Counted from the first letter of the stretch, positions 46,856 through 55,285 are shown. The stretch: 64,000 bases of DNA from Serratia sp. M24T3 (GCF_000257645.1 NZ_AJHJ01000012.1:1-64000); one strand, 5' to 3'. Notes: generated by a model from the sequence alone, not told the origin. Numbers and translations are program-made.

Positions 46856-47065
46856 CAGATATTCCTCAGGGTAAATTTATGGTTCATCAGAGCAAGATGC
46901 GTACCATCTTTATCAATATCTAATGAGAATACCTGACAGACAGGGCTAACTAAACATGCAGAATGAAAACAGGTTAATGCACCAGTCTGTAGTGTTGCCA
47001 CAACAGAAACATAGGGTTTACAGTGAAATGCAGGGCGACTTTGTCTGACATACTCAGGGGGATAA

Positions 47066-47542
47066 ATGGAGATAAGAATAGCCAGCAGAGATGATGCGCT
47101 AGGGCTTTGGCAGTTGCGTAATCGGGCGTTAAGGCACGGTTGCGCGGGCGTTTATGAGCCAGCAATTTTAAGCGCCTTCACGCCTGAGAAAATGCCGGAC
47201 GGTATGAATAAGGCTGTGGCTGAAAATCAGGTTTTTATCATAGATTCCTCAGACGATAATGTGCCTTGTGCCTGTGGTTATCTCGACTTGGTAACCGGGC
47301 ACGTTGAAGCAATTTTTACCTTACCGGAATATCAGGGTAAGGGGCTGGCATCGTCGATTATTAATGCTATCAAACAGCAGTCTCGTAATTTAGGAATGAC
47401 ACAACTAACGTTGTCTTCGACGCCAAACGCCGTGGGGTTTTATCAAAAGCAGGGTTTCACGATTGTGTCGAAGGGAAAATATTTTTCGAAGTCAGTGCAA
47501 AGCGATCTCGATTGCTTCGAAATGATCTGGCTGGATAACTGA
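47066..47542 (+). CDS. GNAT-family N-acetyltransferase
   Basis: A 158-residue GNAT enzyme: IRIASRDDALGLWQLRNRAL at the start, the acetyl-CoA loop LPEYQGKGLASSIINAI (about residues 91-107) and YQKQGF near 129. It resembles tRNA-linked toxin-like or small-molecule GNATs only at fold level; substrate unknown. A long hairpin begins at its stop codon. It is convergent with the phytase gene. Confidence 0.85.
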   Translation: MEIRIASRDDALGLWQLRNRALRHGCAGVYEPAILSAFTPEKMPDGMNKAVAENQVFIIDSSDDNVPCACGYLDLVTGHVEAIFTLPEYQGKGLASSIINAIKQQSRNLGMTQLTLSSTPNAVGFYQKQGFTIVSKGKYFSKSVQSDLDCFEMIWLDN

Positions 47543-47572
47543 ACTGCATAAGCGGCAGTGAGTTATCCAGCC
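47529..47572. terminator. Long hairpin between convergent GNAT and phytase genes
   Basis: The perfect 12-bp arms GGCTGGATAACT and AGTTATCCAGCC, plus an inner CTGC/GCAG helix, span 44 bases and include the GNAT TGA codon. No clean T-run follows, so termination is only probable. Confidence 0.5.
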
Positions 47573-47583
47573 ATTACATAATT

Positions 47584-48924
47584 TTAAATTTTACACTGCG
47601 GCAACTGAGCTTTCTCAATCACTTGATGGAAAGTACCGATCGCACAGAGTTTATTATCACCAATATTCTCGCAGCCCGGAATACTTAGCGCCACGGTCAT
47701 CGGCGGATGCTTGAGGGTTAGCTTGTGCTGCGTACGCATCTGATCTTGAGTCTGATAGACCATTCTCAACGAAATATATTGTTGATGCGTGGTCTTATCC
47801 TGCCAGCGTTCAAACATCAATGCGCCAGCAGGTGGCGTATGGTCAGGCTGGTCAGTTAGAGTCCAGTCAAGGCCTAACGCTCCAGCGACATTCTCAATAT
47901 TAGTGTCGTGTCCGCCAAGGATTAGAACCTTGTTACCCGATGGCAGGCTAAACCCTGACGAGGCTGGAGCGGCGGCTCCGAATGCATTATCAATCACTTG
48001 CAAGACCGGCGTGCCGTTTGATTTGGCAATATAAGGCGTGCCCGACATCAGGCGGAATTGCAAATTATGCAATTCGAGCAGCGCCTGCCAGGTTTTTTGG
48101 TCTTTAATTCGCCCCCAGGCCACGTCCTGCATACCTTGAGCATCTTCCAGCAGGAAGTTTTCGGCAAAGGTAGACGACATTCCGATCCCACCTTCCAAAG
48201 TCGCCTCGGTGCCCTTTTTCTTCATCTTTATCGAGGAAGGTATGTCGATGACGGCACTGCAAGTTTGACCGGTTTGTTTCATCTGCTGGCAATAGCTAGA
48301 TTGAGGATAATTCAATACCTGACTCATAAGCTTTAGCTGCGGAGCGTAGGTTTGATCTAATGCGTCCAGCGAGCCGCCAGCTTCTTTATCGATGGCCTTG
48401 ATTGCGGTTGCCTTATCCAGCGTACAAATCCCGGCTTTTAAAGGATGAAATACAGGATCGGGCTTTTTAAGATCGGCCTGATTTTTAGCCATCACGTGGC
48501 AGTGCGGTGCGATGGCGCTTAACAGTGTTTGAGTCGTTAGGCGCGTGCGCTGGTCAGTATCACCCCAGCCGAATACTTCACTGTCCCCAGGGCATTGCTC
48601 AGACGAAAGTAGCCCCTCTTTTTTAAAATAATCACCATAATAAGTGCCCATCAGCGAGACTAATTGTTGACCTCGCGGCGTAAGATATCCCGGTTTTACA
48701 GGCCACTTAGGCCAGTCCTGACCTGCCAGATCCTTCATCTCTTTAGTTTGCTTGGTTGGCGAGCGTACACCGTGGCGACTTAAAATAACCGCCTGTTGCA
48801 GTTGAAGATCTTGTGGGGCTGGGATTACAGTTGTCACCGCATCACTGGCGGCAAAGGAGCTTGCCGGTAAAAACAGGCTGGTGATTACCGCTGAAAAAAG
48901 AAAGGTATAAGGCTTTACTGACAT
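47584..48924 (-). CDS. Histidine acid phosphatase, AppA-type phytase
   Basis: A periplasmic phosphatase of 446 residues that probably releases phosphate from phytate. A signal peptide ends near SSFAA (about residue 26). The catalytic motif RHGVRSPT is at residues 50-57 and the proton-donor motif HDTNIENVAGALGLDW near 343; the latter, with QPDHTPPAGALMFERW, resembles E. coli AppA and enterobacterial phytases more than glucose-1-phosphatase Agp. Ten or so cysteines suit several disulfides. It is a single gene, convergent with a GNAT gene. Confidence 0.88.
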   Translation of the reverse strand: MSVKPYTFLFSAVITSLFLPASSFAASDAVTTVIPAPQDLQLQQAVILSRHGVRSPTKQTKEMKDLAGQDWPKWPVKPGYLTPRGQQLVSLMGTYYGDYFKKEGLLSSEQCPGDSEVFGWGDTDQRTRLTTQTLLSAIAPHCHVMAKNQADLKKPDPVFHPLKAGICTLDKATAIKAIDKEAGGSLDALDQTYAPQLKLMSQVLNYPQSSYCQQMKQTGQTCSAVIDIPSSIKMKKKGTEATLEGGIGMSSTFAENFLLEDAQGMQDVAWGRIKDQKTWQALLELHNLQFRLMSGTPYIAKSNGTPVLQVIDNAFGAAAPASSGFSLPSGNKVLILGGHDTNIENVAGALGLDWTLTDQPDHTPPAGALMFERWQDKTTHQQYISLRMVYQTQDQMRTQHKLTLKHPPMTVALSIPGCENIGDNKLCAIGTFHQVIEKAQLPQCKI

Positions 48925-48985
48925 CGGGTGGGCATCCTTCTAAAATTTAGAATGATTTTCTCTTAAAAAAATGAGGAATATATGA

Positions 48986-49420
48986 TTATTGTGTAATTAA
49001 GAGTTTGCTCATAAACACTCGACTGCTACCTGCTGGCAAACATGGAACCTCGCCAAAACGCTTCCAGCCATATTTGGCATAAAAATCAGGCGCCTGAAAG
49101 CTCAAGGTATAAAGTACCGCAGCGGAGCATCCGCGTCTTATCCCTTCCTGTTCAAACTGGCGCAGCATTTCGGAACCTAAACCAGAACCTCTCAACTCTT
49201 CAGGTAAGTAAAACAGTTCGAGAAATAGCAGGCCGAGGGAAGAGCGTCCAAGCATGCCGCCCAGCACTTTTCCTGTCTCGGGGTCTTTAACTACGATGGC
49301 TAATGCTTGTCGATCCTGGAGCCCGGCATTATCCACATTGAATTCGTCGAGTCCTTTTCCAATGATATTTCTCGTTTCTTCATCAATGATATCGGTCATT
49401 TGCAGCTGATACTTTTCCAT
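48986..49420 (-). CDS. GNAT-family N-acetyltransferase
   Basis: A 144-residue GNAT enzyme with YLPEELRGSGLGSEMLRQFE (about residues 72-91) as acetyl-CoA loop and FYAKYGWKRFGEVP near the C terminus. An ATG at 49420 with GAGG upstream is preferred to the in-frame GTG one codon earlier. Substrate unknown. It is the fifth GNAT gene within about 9 kb. Confidence 0.86.
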   Translation of the reverse strand: MEKYQLQMTDIIDEETRNIIGKGLDEFNVDNAGLQDRQALAIVVKDPETGKVLGGMLGRSSLGLLFLELFYLPEELRGSGLGSEMLRQFEQEGIRRGCSAAVLYTLSFQAPDFYAKYGWKRFGEVPCLPAGSSRVFMSKLLITQ

Positions 49421-49539
49421 CACTACCTCAGTCAGTACATCACGATTGAATTCTTGCCTGATGATGAGGTTGAGTCTGAGTGAAGGTCAAGTGAAACTAA
49501 TGCGTCAAAGCAAGTTGAAAGTAGATGATATCGCTATCA

Positions 49540-49657
49540 TTATTGAGCTATGTCTTCGCTGTGGTGGCAGAAAACGTGCGGTTTATTACCTTGTGGATCG
49601 AGAAAATAGGCGCCTTAAAAGCTCGGGTGATAACCCAGGCGCAGATCCGGTTTGCCT
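49540..49657 (-). pseudogene. C-terminal remnant of a VOC (glyoxalase-type) protein
   Basis: The minus-strand frame ending at TAA 49540-49542 reads GAYFLDPQGNKPHVFCHHSE, the last strand and helix of a glyoxalase/bleomycin-resistance (VOC) domain, preceded by GKPDLRLGYHPSF. Between the two pieces an in-frame TAA stands where a tyrosine codon is usual, so even this stub is broken. The upstream two thirds of the domain are missing. The rest of the 388-bp gap up to the PEP-mutase-like gene has no coding sign. Confidence 0.68.
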
Positions 49658-49688
49658 TAACAATTCACGCCTAATGAAATGGCCATTT

Positions 49689-49715
49689 CATCTACTTCAT
49701 CTACTTCATTTACTT
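49689..49715. repeat. Three tandem 9-bp units CATCTACTT
   Basis: Two exact copies of CATCTACTT and a third with one change (CATTTACTT), in noncoding DNA next to the VOC remnant. Confidence 0.75.
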
Positions 49716-49808
49716 TGGTCATACAGCGCCGCAAATTTGTTTTATCTTTGTTACCTTTGCCACTCATTTTGGTTTGCTACTTTTCTGTATGAGGCATCTT
49801 TTAACAAT

Positions 49809-50573
49809 TCATTCTGTGACTTGATACAGCACTCGCGATTGTTTCTTTATTTTTTCCATAAGGCTGATAAAAGGATAGGGGCCAAAACTGATGCGACTTA
49901 CACCTAACTGAGTGAACTGTGACAAAGAGGTGTCGCGATCATTCATCATGATATTAATAGGTAAAGGTGAGAAGTCACAGAGTTCCGCAATTAACTGCGG
50001 GTGAGTAAGGCCTGGCACGAAAATACCATCGGCGCCGGCTTCCTGATAGGCCAAGATGCGTTTTTTCGCCTCTGTCATCAATTGAGGATGTACTGCCACA
50101 TCTGGCTGTTGCAAGAAAACATCGGTTCGAGCATTTATAAATAAACCATTCCTTTCAAATTCCGCCACTTTTACCAGTGCGGTAATATCTCTGCATTGGT
50201 TATTTACTGAATTTAATGTTTGCTGACCCAGAAGCTGATCTTCAAAATTAATTCCGGACACCCCTACTTGCAGCAGCGCCTTCAGATTGTCGCACTTACT
50301 GGCCCCGTACCCTGTTTCAAAATCAATAGTTAGTGGGAGATTCACCGTTTCAGCAATTCTTTTAGCGGTTTGCAACAAAATGCTGAACGGCATCTCTTCA
50401 CCGTCCTGATATCCCTGAGCGGCTGCTAAAGCCCAACTGCCTGTGGCGATGGCTTTGGCTCCGCCGGTTGCTACGGCCTGTGCGCTTCCCACATCCCAAA
50501 TATTATACAAAATCAATGGATTGGCTTTACTATGCAAGTTCCTGAATTCAATTGTTTTATTTTCCTGATTCAT
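49809..50573 (-). CDS. Isocitrate lyase/PEP mutase superfamily protein
   Basis: A 254-residue enzyme of the PEP mutase/isocitrate lyase family (TIM barrel). LILYNIWDVGSAQAVATGG (about residues 20-38), the metal-binding block LTIDFETGYG (about 81-90), INFEDQ and NARTDVF are typical. The catalytic cysteine loop of true isocitrate lyases is not seen, so it is a lyase or hydrolase of unknown substrate. Its start overlaps the end of the Ada-like gene by 17 bases. The Ada plus PEP-mutase-like pairing recurs in other bacteria as I recall. Confidence 0.86.
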   Translation of the reverse strand: MNQENKTIEFRNLHSKANPLILYNIWDVGSAQAVATGGAKAIATGSWALAAAQGYQDGEEMPFSILLQTAKRIAETVNLPLTIDFETGYGASKCDNLKALLQVGVSGINFEDQLLGQQTLNSVNNQCRDITALVKVAEFERNGLFINARTDVFLQQPDVAVHPQLMTEAKKRILAYQEAGADGIFVPGLTHPQLIAELCDFSPLPINIMMNDRDTSLSQFTQLGVSRISFGPYPFISLMEKIKKQSRVLYQVTE

Positions 50574-51648
50574 TTCCCCACTCCTTTTTAGATGATTTCA
50601 TGGCTATTCTTCTTTCATGTTCAATTAACCAACGCTTGCGCCATAGGCCGCCGCCATAACCCGTTAACGAGCCGTCAGCGCCTATGACTCGGTGACAGGG
50701 GATTAGAATTGAAATCTGATTAGCGCCATTTGCTCTTGCTACGGCTCGTGAAGCCGAAGGCTGGCCGATGTCTTTGGCTAAATCTGAATAGCTGCGTAAT
50801 TCCCCTGTGGGGATCGCTCTGAGAGCATCCCAGACTTTTCGGGTGAATAAGGATCCAAACTCGGCTAAATGGGTCTTAAAAACCTGATTTTTTCCTGAGA
50901 AATAACTGATTAGTTCTTCATTAAGCAGTTCCAAAGCCGCGGTGCGGCCAAAGATAATTTCTGAACTTGTTAACTTCTTAAGCTTATCTATTGCATTGGC
51001 TAATGCTGGACGATCGACAAACTCCAGCAAATACAGAGTCTGCTCATCGGCAATTGCCAGCATCGTACCGATGGGAGTATCAAGCCATTCGGCCTTAAGA
51101 AACAGATGTCTATGGGCATGGCTTGGTTTAAGGCCTATTTGACGAGTTATCGCCGCCCTAAACCCACTGGAAGATTCATAGTTGGCATCAAGCTGAGCCT
51201 CTATGACCTGATTACCTTTGGTAAGTGCATCGACGCCTTTTCCTAATCTTCGTAATCGTGCAATTTCAAGAAAGGTAATACCGAATTGGCGTTTAAAGGC
51301 ACGGCGGACTGTTGAAGGATCCATTTTCATTGCTTGAACATCATCTTCACTCCATCTTTTATCGGGGGAGTTTTCTAATGCGGTCAGTAAATTATCAATT
51401 AATGGATCTTTTTGCCCGCCGAGCATAAGTGGGCAGCATCGTTTACACGGTCGATATCCAGCTTCCATAGCGCTCGCGACTGACGAATAAAAGACAGAGT
51501 TTTCACGTTTGGGCTTTCGTGCGGGGCAGGTTAGGCGGCAAAAAATACCCGTGCTTTTTACGCCTACAAAGGCAAAACCGTCAAAGGAAGGGTCACGTTC
51601 AATTAGGGCACGGTAAAGGATATCGTCGTCGGGTAAATCGAAAAGCAT
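50557..51648 (-). CDS. Second Ada-type bifunctional methyltransferase/AraC protein
   Basis: A 363-residue Ada homologue: N-terminal zinc domain with C37, C41, C68 and C71 (C37 as acceptor in GIFCRLTCPARKP), an AraC-like middle (about 85-175, degenerate in helix 1 but with STVRRAFKRQFGITF), and the methyltransferase domain with ILIPCHRVIGADGS. It is clearly divergent from the Ada at 42060. It overlaps and leads the PEP-mutase-like gene, so both are co-transcribed, possibly in an alkylation response. The start at 51648 gives the usual family N terminus; upstream is an AT-rich region. Confidence 0.88.
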   Translation of the reverse strand: MLFDLPDDDILYRALIERDPSFDGFAFVGVKSTGIFCRLTCPARKPKRENSVFYSSVASAMEAGYRPCKRCCPLMLGGQKDPLIDNLLTALENSPDKRWSEDDVQAMKMDPSTVRRAFKRQFGITFLEIARLRRLGKGVDALTKGNQVIEAQLDANYESSSGFRAAITRQIGLKPSHAHRHLFLKAEWLDTPIGTMLAIADEQTLYLLEFVDRPALANAIDKLKKLTSSEIIFGRTAALELLNEELISYFSGKNQVFKTHLAEFGSLFTRKVWDALRAIPTGELRSYSDLAKDIGQPSASRAVARANGANQISILIPCHRVIGADGSLTGYGGGLWRKRWLIEHERRIAMKSSKKEWGNESGK

Positions 51649-51862
51649 GATTCAACTCTCAGCGGGGATAAGTGAGAAAAGCATAAGGGATTTATATCAT
51701 TGAGTACGACGATTTTCGGGCGTTGATTTTGCTGATTTGGAATTAAAATTTACTATTGGAATAAAATCTAGGGCGGTATGGCTGATAGTTATTTCTGATA
51801 TTTTTGAGCGATTAAAGCCGAGCCTGTGAGTAGTGGTTAATCAGGCTCCGGCTGTTGATTGA

Positions 51863-52111
51863 TTAACGATCCTTAGTCGACTGTGAAACAACTGAACCTG
51901 CTAAAGTTTTTGTTACCTTATCTGATTTAGGGTCTCTTAGTGCCTTCGAAGCAATAGCCTGTAATTCTTCTCCTGTTTGATTCTCTGTTCCTGTTTGCGA
52001 AAGCACAGACCCCGCCAAACTTTTTTCAATAGGAGAAGCTAGAGGATTTGAAAGAGTTTTGGCTGCTAGATGTGAGGCAAGCCTTGATGATTTCTTGGTA
52101 TTCTTCGACAT
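51863..52111 (-). CDS. Small protein with two internal LAGSV-SQ repeats
   Basis: An 82-residue polar, Ser/Lys/Ala-rich protein without a membrane segment or signal peptide. It consists of two copies of a roughly 30-residue unit: AAKTLSNPLASPIEKSLAGS then VLSQ, and ASKALRDPKSDKVTKTLAGS then VVSQ. The start MSKNTKKSS (residue 37 of a longer AT-rich frame) follows AGGTGAA. I do not recognise a function; similar small proteins occur in other Enterobacterales as I recall. It is flanked by AT-rich noncoding DNA on both sides. Confidence 0.7.
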   Translation of the reverse strand: MSKNTKKSSRLASHLAAKTLSNPLASPIEKSLAGSVLSQTGTENQTGEELQAIASKALRDPKSDKVTKTLAGSVVSQSTKDR

Positions 52112-52724
52112 ATTCATTTCACCTATATAAATGAGGGAAAGATATAAAATATTTATATGTATTTGAATATTATAGATATATTCGATATTTAAGTTATAGG
52201 TGAAGGCGAGTGAGAGCAATCAGATGAGGGGAGTAAATTGAGCTAATTTATTCTTTTCAGATTAAATGAAGCTTGGTTAAATACTTTTAAATTCATAAGG
52301 TTAAAGTATTTTTAAAAAGATAAATTCAATTTCTCTTAAAAAAAGTATTTGGCGTGGATGTGATTGGAAGGTAAGGGAAAAATTTTTTGGCTGGCATCCT
52401 TCGCCGTCATACCGCTTTAGTTATGGTCCGTGGGTTTAGCTTTGCATATTTCTGGACGGGCAGAGGACGCGTAGTTCCTGACATGTACGAATCCTTTCAT
52501 GATCAGGTTTAGGGTTTTGGGACAACATTTTCGCAATGCACAGCCATATCGCTAACAGATTGCATTCTTATGGTCAGAAAAATATAAGCACAATATGTTA
52601 ACGACTGTTAAACAAACGCCTTGCACAGAATTCCTCCGAGGCATACCATTTGTTTAACGAACGATAAATAAATTTATCCACCCAAACCTGCAAGACTAAA
52701 TTAAAGAGATTTGAAGGAATTATT
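52112..52724. other. AT-rich gene-free region
   Basis: About 610 bp without a recognisable gene; only short frames without motifs. Composition is clearly more AT-rich than the core genes around it. It includes the promoters of the small repeat protein (minus) and the DUF1471 gene (plus). No terminator or tRNA seen. Confidence 0.5.
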
Positions 52725-52985
52725 ATGAAAAGCCTGACTAAAGCATTTGCCGTTATCGCACTGACTACTGCTTCATTTGCAACATTCGCTGCTACCGAAG
52801 TGAATTCTGCTCCAGCTGGCGAGCACAGCATTGGTACAATAAGTGAGTCTGTAGACAGTGGAGATGTTGGTGTGCTTCACGAAAAATTAGCGGCTAAAGC
52901 GGCGCAAGAAGGTGCAAGTTCTTACCAAATCATCTCTACCCTTGGTCAAAATAACGTCTCTGGTTCAGCAGAAATCTATAAATAA
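52725..52985 (+). CDS. DUF1471 (YhcN/BhsA-type) periplasmic protein
   Basis: An 86-residue secreted protein. The Sec signal peptide covers residues 1-22 (MKSLTKAFAVIALTTASFAT...); the mature part is one DUF1471 domain, with IGTISESVDSGDVGVLHEKLAAKA and the usual ending SGSAEIYK. Members (BhsA, McbA, YhcN, YahO) respond to stress, acid or biofilm conditions; the partner or ligand is not known. The ribosome-binding site AAGGAATT precedes the ATG. Confidence 0.88.
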   Translation: MKSLTKAFAVIALTTASFATFAATEVNSAPAGEHSIGTISESVDSGDVGVLHEKLAAKAAQEGASSYQIISTLGQNNVSGSAEIYK

Positions 52986-53044
52986 TTTTTTTGCCTAATC
53001 CATGAAGTATTGAGAGTAAAAATATGGCGAAAGACCGGCTTAGA

Positions 53045-53128
53045 TATAATGTCTGTCTGATAAAAATCAGCTGATCGTTCCCCCATATCATGAAGAATTC
53101 CGGAGCAACCAATGTCTCCGGTTTTTTT
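53045..53128 (+). ncRNA. Candidate small RNA or 3'-UTR transcript downstream of the DUF1471 gene
   Basis: A TATAAT at 53045-53050 is followed by a hairpin CTGAT-AAAA-ATCAG (53057-53070), about 29 unpaired bases with a C5 run, and a terminator hairpin CCGGAG/CTCCGG with T7 (53100-53128). The layout fits a roughly 72-nt Hfq-type sRNA. The -35 region is weak, so it may instead be the processed 3' end of the DUF1471 mRNA. Confidence 0.35.
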
Positions 53129-53399
53129 ATGGCAAAATCCCAATATATTGACATGTTTAACTCTGCAAACATTCCCTCTGCTAACATTTGTTGATGTTTT
53201 TCCCCGCACTAATTCAGCAGCTTCTCGCTGAAACCAGCAACGTGATTTTTGTAAACTCTGTCTTCGCTAAGGTTTGCCCTGCCACATTCGGATTTTTCAA
53301 TTAATAGGCCTGCAGTTTTGAGAATAAATCGTAGCGTAGGCTTAAGGTGGGCTAATAAACGCTAGATATACGAGGAGGGTATTGGACTATTACGGACAC
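53129..53399. other. Gene-free region left of the ssrA terminator
   Basis: About 270 bp without gene, repeat or integrase trace. The 3' end of ssrA is a favoured integration site for islands; no duplicate of the ssrA 3' end was noticed here. Confidence 0.4.
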
Positions 53400-53432
53400 A
53401 AAAAAGCCCGCAGACCTTGTGGGGTGCGGGCT
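53400..53432 (-). terminator. Terminator of ssrA
   Basis: On the minus strand the arms AGCCCGCA/TGCGGGCT with a 12-base loop are followed by a T6 run, 46 bases past the tmRNA 3' end. Confidence 0.85.
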
Positions 53433-53477
53433 CTTCGTACTTCTCCGGACTTATCTGGTAATAACCGGAGTACTATT

Positions 53478-53858
53478 TGGTGGAGCTGGGGGGATTTGAA
53501 CCCCCGTCCGAAATTACTACGCCGTTGGCACTACATGCTTAGTCCAGTCATCACATTCACCGGTTAGCTGCGGACGGACACGCCACTAACAAACTAGCCT
53601 GATTGGTTTTAACGCTTTCACCCCAGGCAGGATGTCCACGCGAGCTCTTTTGGGTTTGACCTTTCTTGATCCCCGTCCTAAGAGCGGAGGCTAGGGAGAA
53701 AGGGAACCTTCAGTGTATTAGACTGATTAAGCTGCTAAAGCAGCAGATTCGAATTGCGAGTCGTTTGCAATTATTTTTTTTGCGGTTTTTTACGAGGCCT
53801 CCGCACCTCGGCATGCACCTTGGGTTTCGCAAATCCCGTCGAATCCAGAATCAGCCCC
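53478..53858 (-). ncRNA. ssrA: Transfer-messenger RNA (tmRNA)
   Basis: tmRNA with SmpB rescues stalled ribosomes and tags nascent proteins for proteolysis. The minus-strand gene starts GGGGCTGATTCTGGATTCGA and ends with an encoded CCA in CCAGCTCCACCA; the T-arm GGGGGTTCAAATCCCCCCAG is clear. Length about 381 nt (E. coli 363). The tag frame (53727-53768) begins at a GCA resume codon and reads ANDSQFESAALAA followed by TAA, three residues longer than the E. coli ANDENYALAA. It lies directly after smpB on the same strand, as in E. coli. Confidence 0.97.
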
Positions 53859-53907
53859 AAAGAACTGTTAGCAGTATATCAGAACTTTACCCCGATAAGC
53901 CAGAGAC

Positions 53908-54390
53908 TTAACGGTTGGAGCCTTTCATAATACGTGCTTTATCTACTGCCCATTCGCGATCTTTGGCGGAATCGCGTTTGTCGTGATCTTGTTTACCTTT
54001 GGCCAAGCCGATTTTGACTTTAGTCCAGGCGTTTTTCCAATACATTGAGAGAGCAACTACCGTATAGCCATCGCGATTTACCTTGCCAAACAGCTTATCA
54101 AGCTCGCGTCTGTTCATTAAGAGTTTACGGGTACGCATCGGCTCGCAGACAACATGACTTGAAGCAACGCTCAGGGGTGTAATGGTAGCACCAAACAGGA
54201 AGGCTTCCCCGTCTCTGAAGGTCACATAACTATCAGCAATGTTGGCTTTGCCCGCACGCAGTGATTTTACTTCCCATCCTTGCAAAGAAATACCAGCCTC
54301 AATTTCATCTTCGATGAAATATTCATGGCGTGCGCGTTTGTTCATTGCAATGGTTGCGGAACCGGGTTTATGTGCTTTTTTCTTTGTCAT
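53908..54390 (-). CDS. smpB: SsrA-binding protein SmpB
   Basis: SmpB binds tmRNA and takes it to stalled ribosomes. 160 residues, equal to E. coli. Conserved parts: [20 protein letters not shown] (OB-fold start), [28 protein letters not shown] and the basic C-terminal tail ([20 protein letters not shown]) that enters the mRNA channel. It lies 50 bp before ssrA, divergent from ratA. Confidence 0.96.
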   Translation of the reverse strand: MTKKKAHKPGSATIAMNKRARHEYFIEDEIEAGISLQGWEVKSLRAGKANIADSYVTFRDGEAFLFGATITPLSVASSHVVCEPMRTRKLLMNRRELDKLFGKVNRDGYTVVALSMYWKNAWTKVKIGLAKGKQDHDKRDSAKDREWAVDKARIMKGSNR

Positions 54391-54546
54391 AGTGACACTT
54401 ATTATACTGTAAGCATTGCCGAATGAAATCCCCTGAGGGTTGAGAGTGACTGTTTTTCACAGCTTGTGCTGTATCTACCGTGAGATTTTTGCCGCAGGGG
54501 CGATAAATGATATGATCTGTATGTTTTATGACACTTGGAAAATGAT

Positions 54547-54981
54547 ATGCCTCATATAAGCCGTTCTGCGCTCGTCCCATTCAGCGCAGAACAGATGTAC
54601 TCTCTGGTAAACGACGTGGATGCTTATCCTAAATTTCTTCCTGGTTGTACGGGGAGTCGCGTATTGGATAAAACTGATAACACAATGGTTGCTGCGGTAG
54701 ATGTGGCAAAAGCGGGTATCAGCAAAACCTTTACCACTAAAAACACGTTAACCAGCAATCAGAGCATCGATATGCAACTTGTCGACGGGCCATTCCGTAA
54801 ATTGTTGGGGGGCTGGAATTTTACGCCGCTTAGCCCTGAAGCCTGCAAAGTTGAGTTGAACCTGGATTTTGAGTTCACTAACAAATTAATTGAATTGGCA
54901 TTCGGCAAGATTTTCAAAGAGCTTGCAGGCAGTATGGTTCAAGCTTTTACGCAACGAGCGAAAGAGGTTTACAGTGTCTGA
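54547..54981 (+). CDS. ratA: RatA: START-like toxin/coenzyme Q-binding protein
   Basis: RatA (YfjG) in E. coli is reported to block 70S ribosome association, and the family (COQ10 type) is also linked to ubiquinone handling. It has 144 residues with the SRPBCC fold: [49 protein letters not shown] and the long C-terminal helix. The start MPHISRSAL follows TTGGAAAATGAT. It overlaps ratB by eight bases. Confidence 0.94.
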   Translation: MPHISRSALVPFSAEQMYSLVNDVDAYPKFLPGCTGSRVLDKTDNTMVAAVDVAKAGISKTFTTKNTLTSNQSIDMQLVDGPFRKLLGGWNFTPLSPEACKVELNLDFEFTNKLIELAFGKIFKELAGSMVQAFTQRAKEVYSV

Positions 54982-55258
54982 AGTTTCCGTTGAGGTGGTT
55001 TATGCCTTACCTGAACGTCAGTATCTGAAAACGGTGCGCCTTGTTGAAGGCAGCAGTGTCGAGCAGGCTATTCAGGCTTCAGGTTTGCTGGAGTTACGTC
55101 GAGAGATAGATCTTAAAGTTAATAAAGTGGGTATCTATAGTCGACCTGTAAAGCTGGGGGATGCTGTCAGTGATGGTGACCGAGTTGAAATTTATCGGCC
55201 ATTGATTGCGGACCCGAAAGAGCTTCGCAGAATAAGAGCTGAACGCTCTAAAAAATAA
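54974..55258 (+). CDS. ratB: RatB/YfjF (RnfH family) ubiquitin-like protein
   Basis: A 94-residue beta-grasp protein of the RnfH family, next to ratA as in E. coli; its function is not settled. The start is GTG at 54974, with AAAGAGG seven bases upstream, inside the end of ratA. Segments [32 protein letters not shown] and [19 protein letters not shown] match the family. The stop codon lies within the terminator stem. Confidence 0.93.
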   Translation: MSEVSVEVVYALPERQYLKTVRLVEGSSVEQAIQASGLLELRREIDLKVNKVGIYSRPVKLGDAVSDGDRVEIYRPLIADPKELRRIRAERSKK

Positions 55259-55285
55259 GGCGCTATGAGCGCCTTATTTTTTTAC
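55253..55285. terminator. Bidirectional terminator between ratB and bamE
   Basis: A perfect 11-bp stem AAATAAGGCGC / GCGCCTTATTT with five-base loop and T-runs on both strands. It contains the ratB stop codon. Confidence 0.9.

Noticed and set aside
49446-49907. 153-codon plus-strand open frame
   Set aside because: It runs over the VOC remnant, the 9-bp repeat and the end of the PEP-mutase-like gene; no motif and no ribosome-binding site.
53129-53477. Integrated island at the ssrA 3' end
   Set aside because: No integrase, no duplicated ssrA end and no phage genes in the adjoining DNA.
53382-53567. 61-codon open frame near ssrA
   Set aside because: It lies across the ssrA terminator and the tmRNA 3' end.
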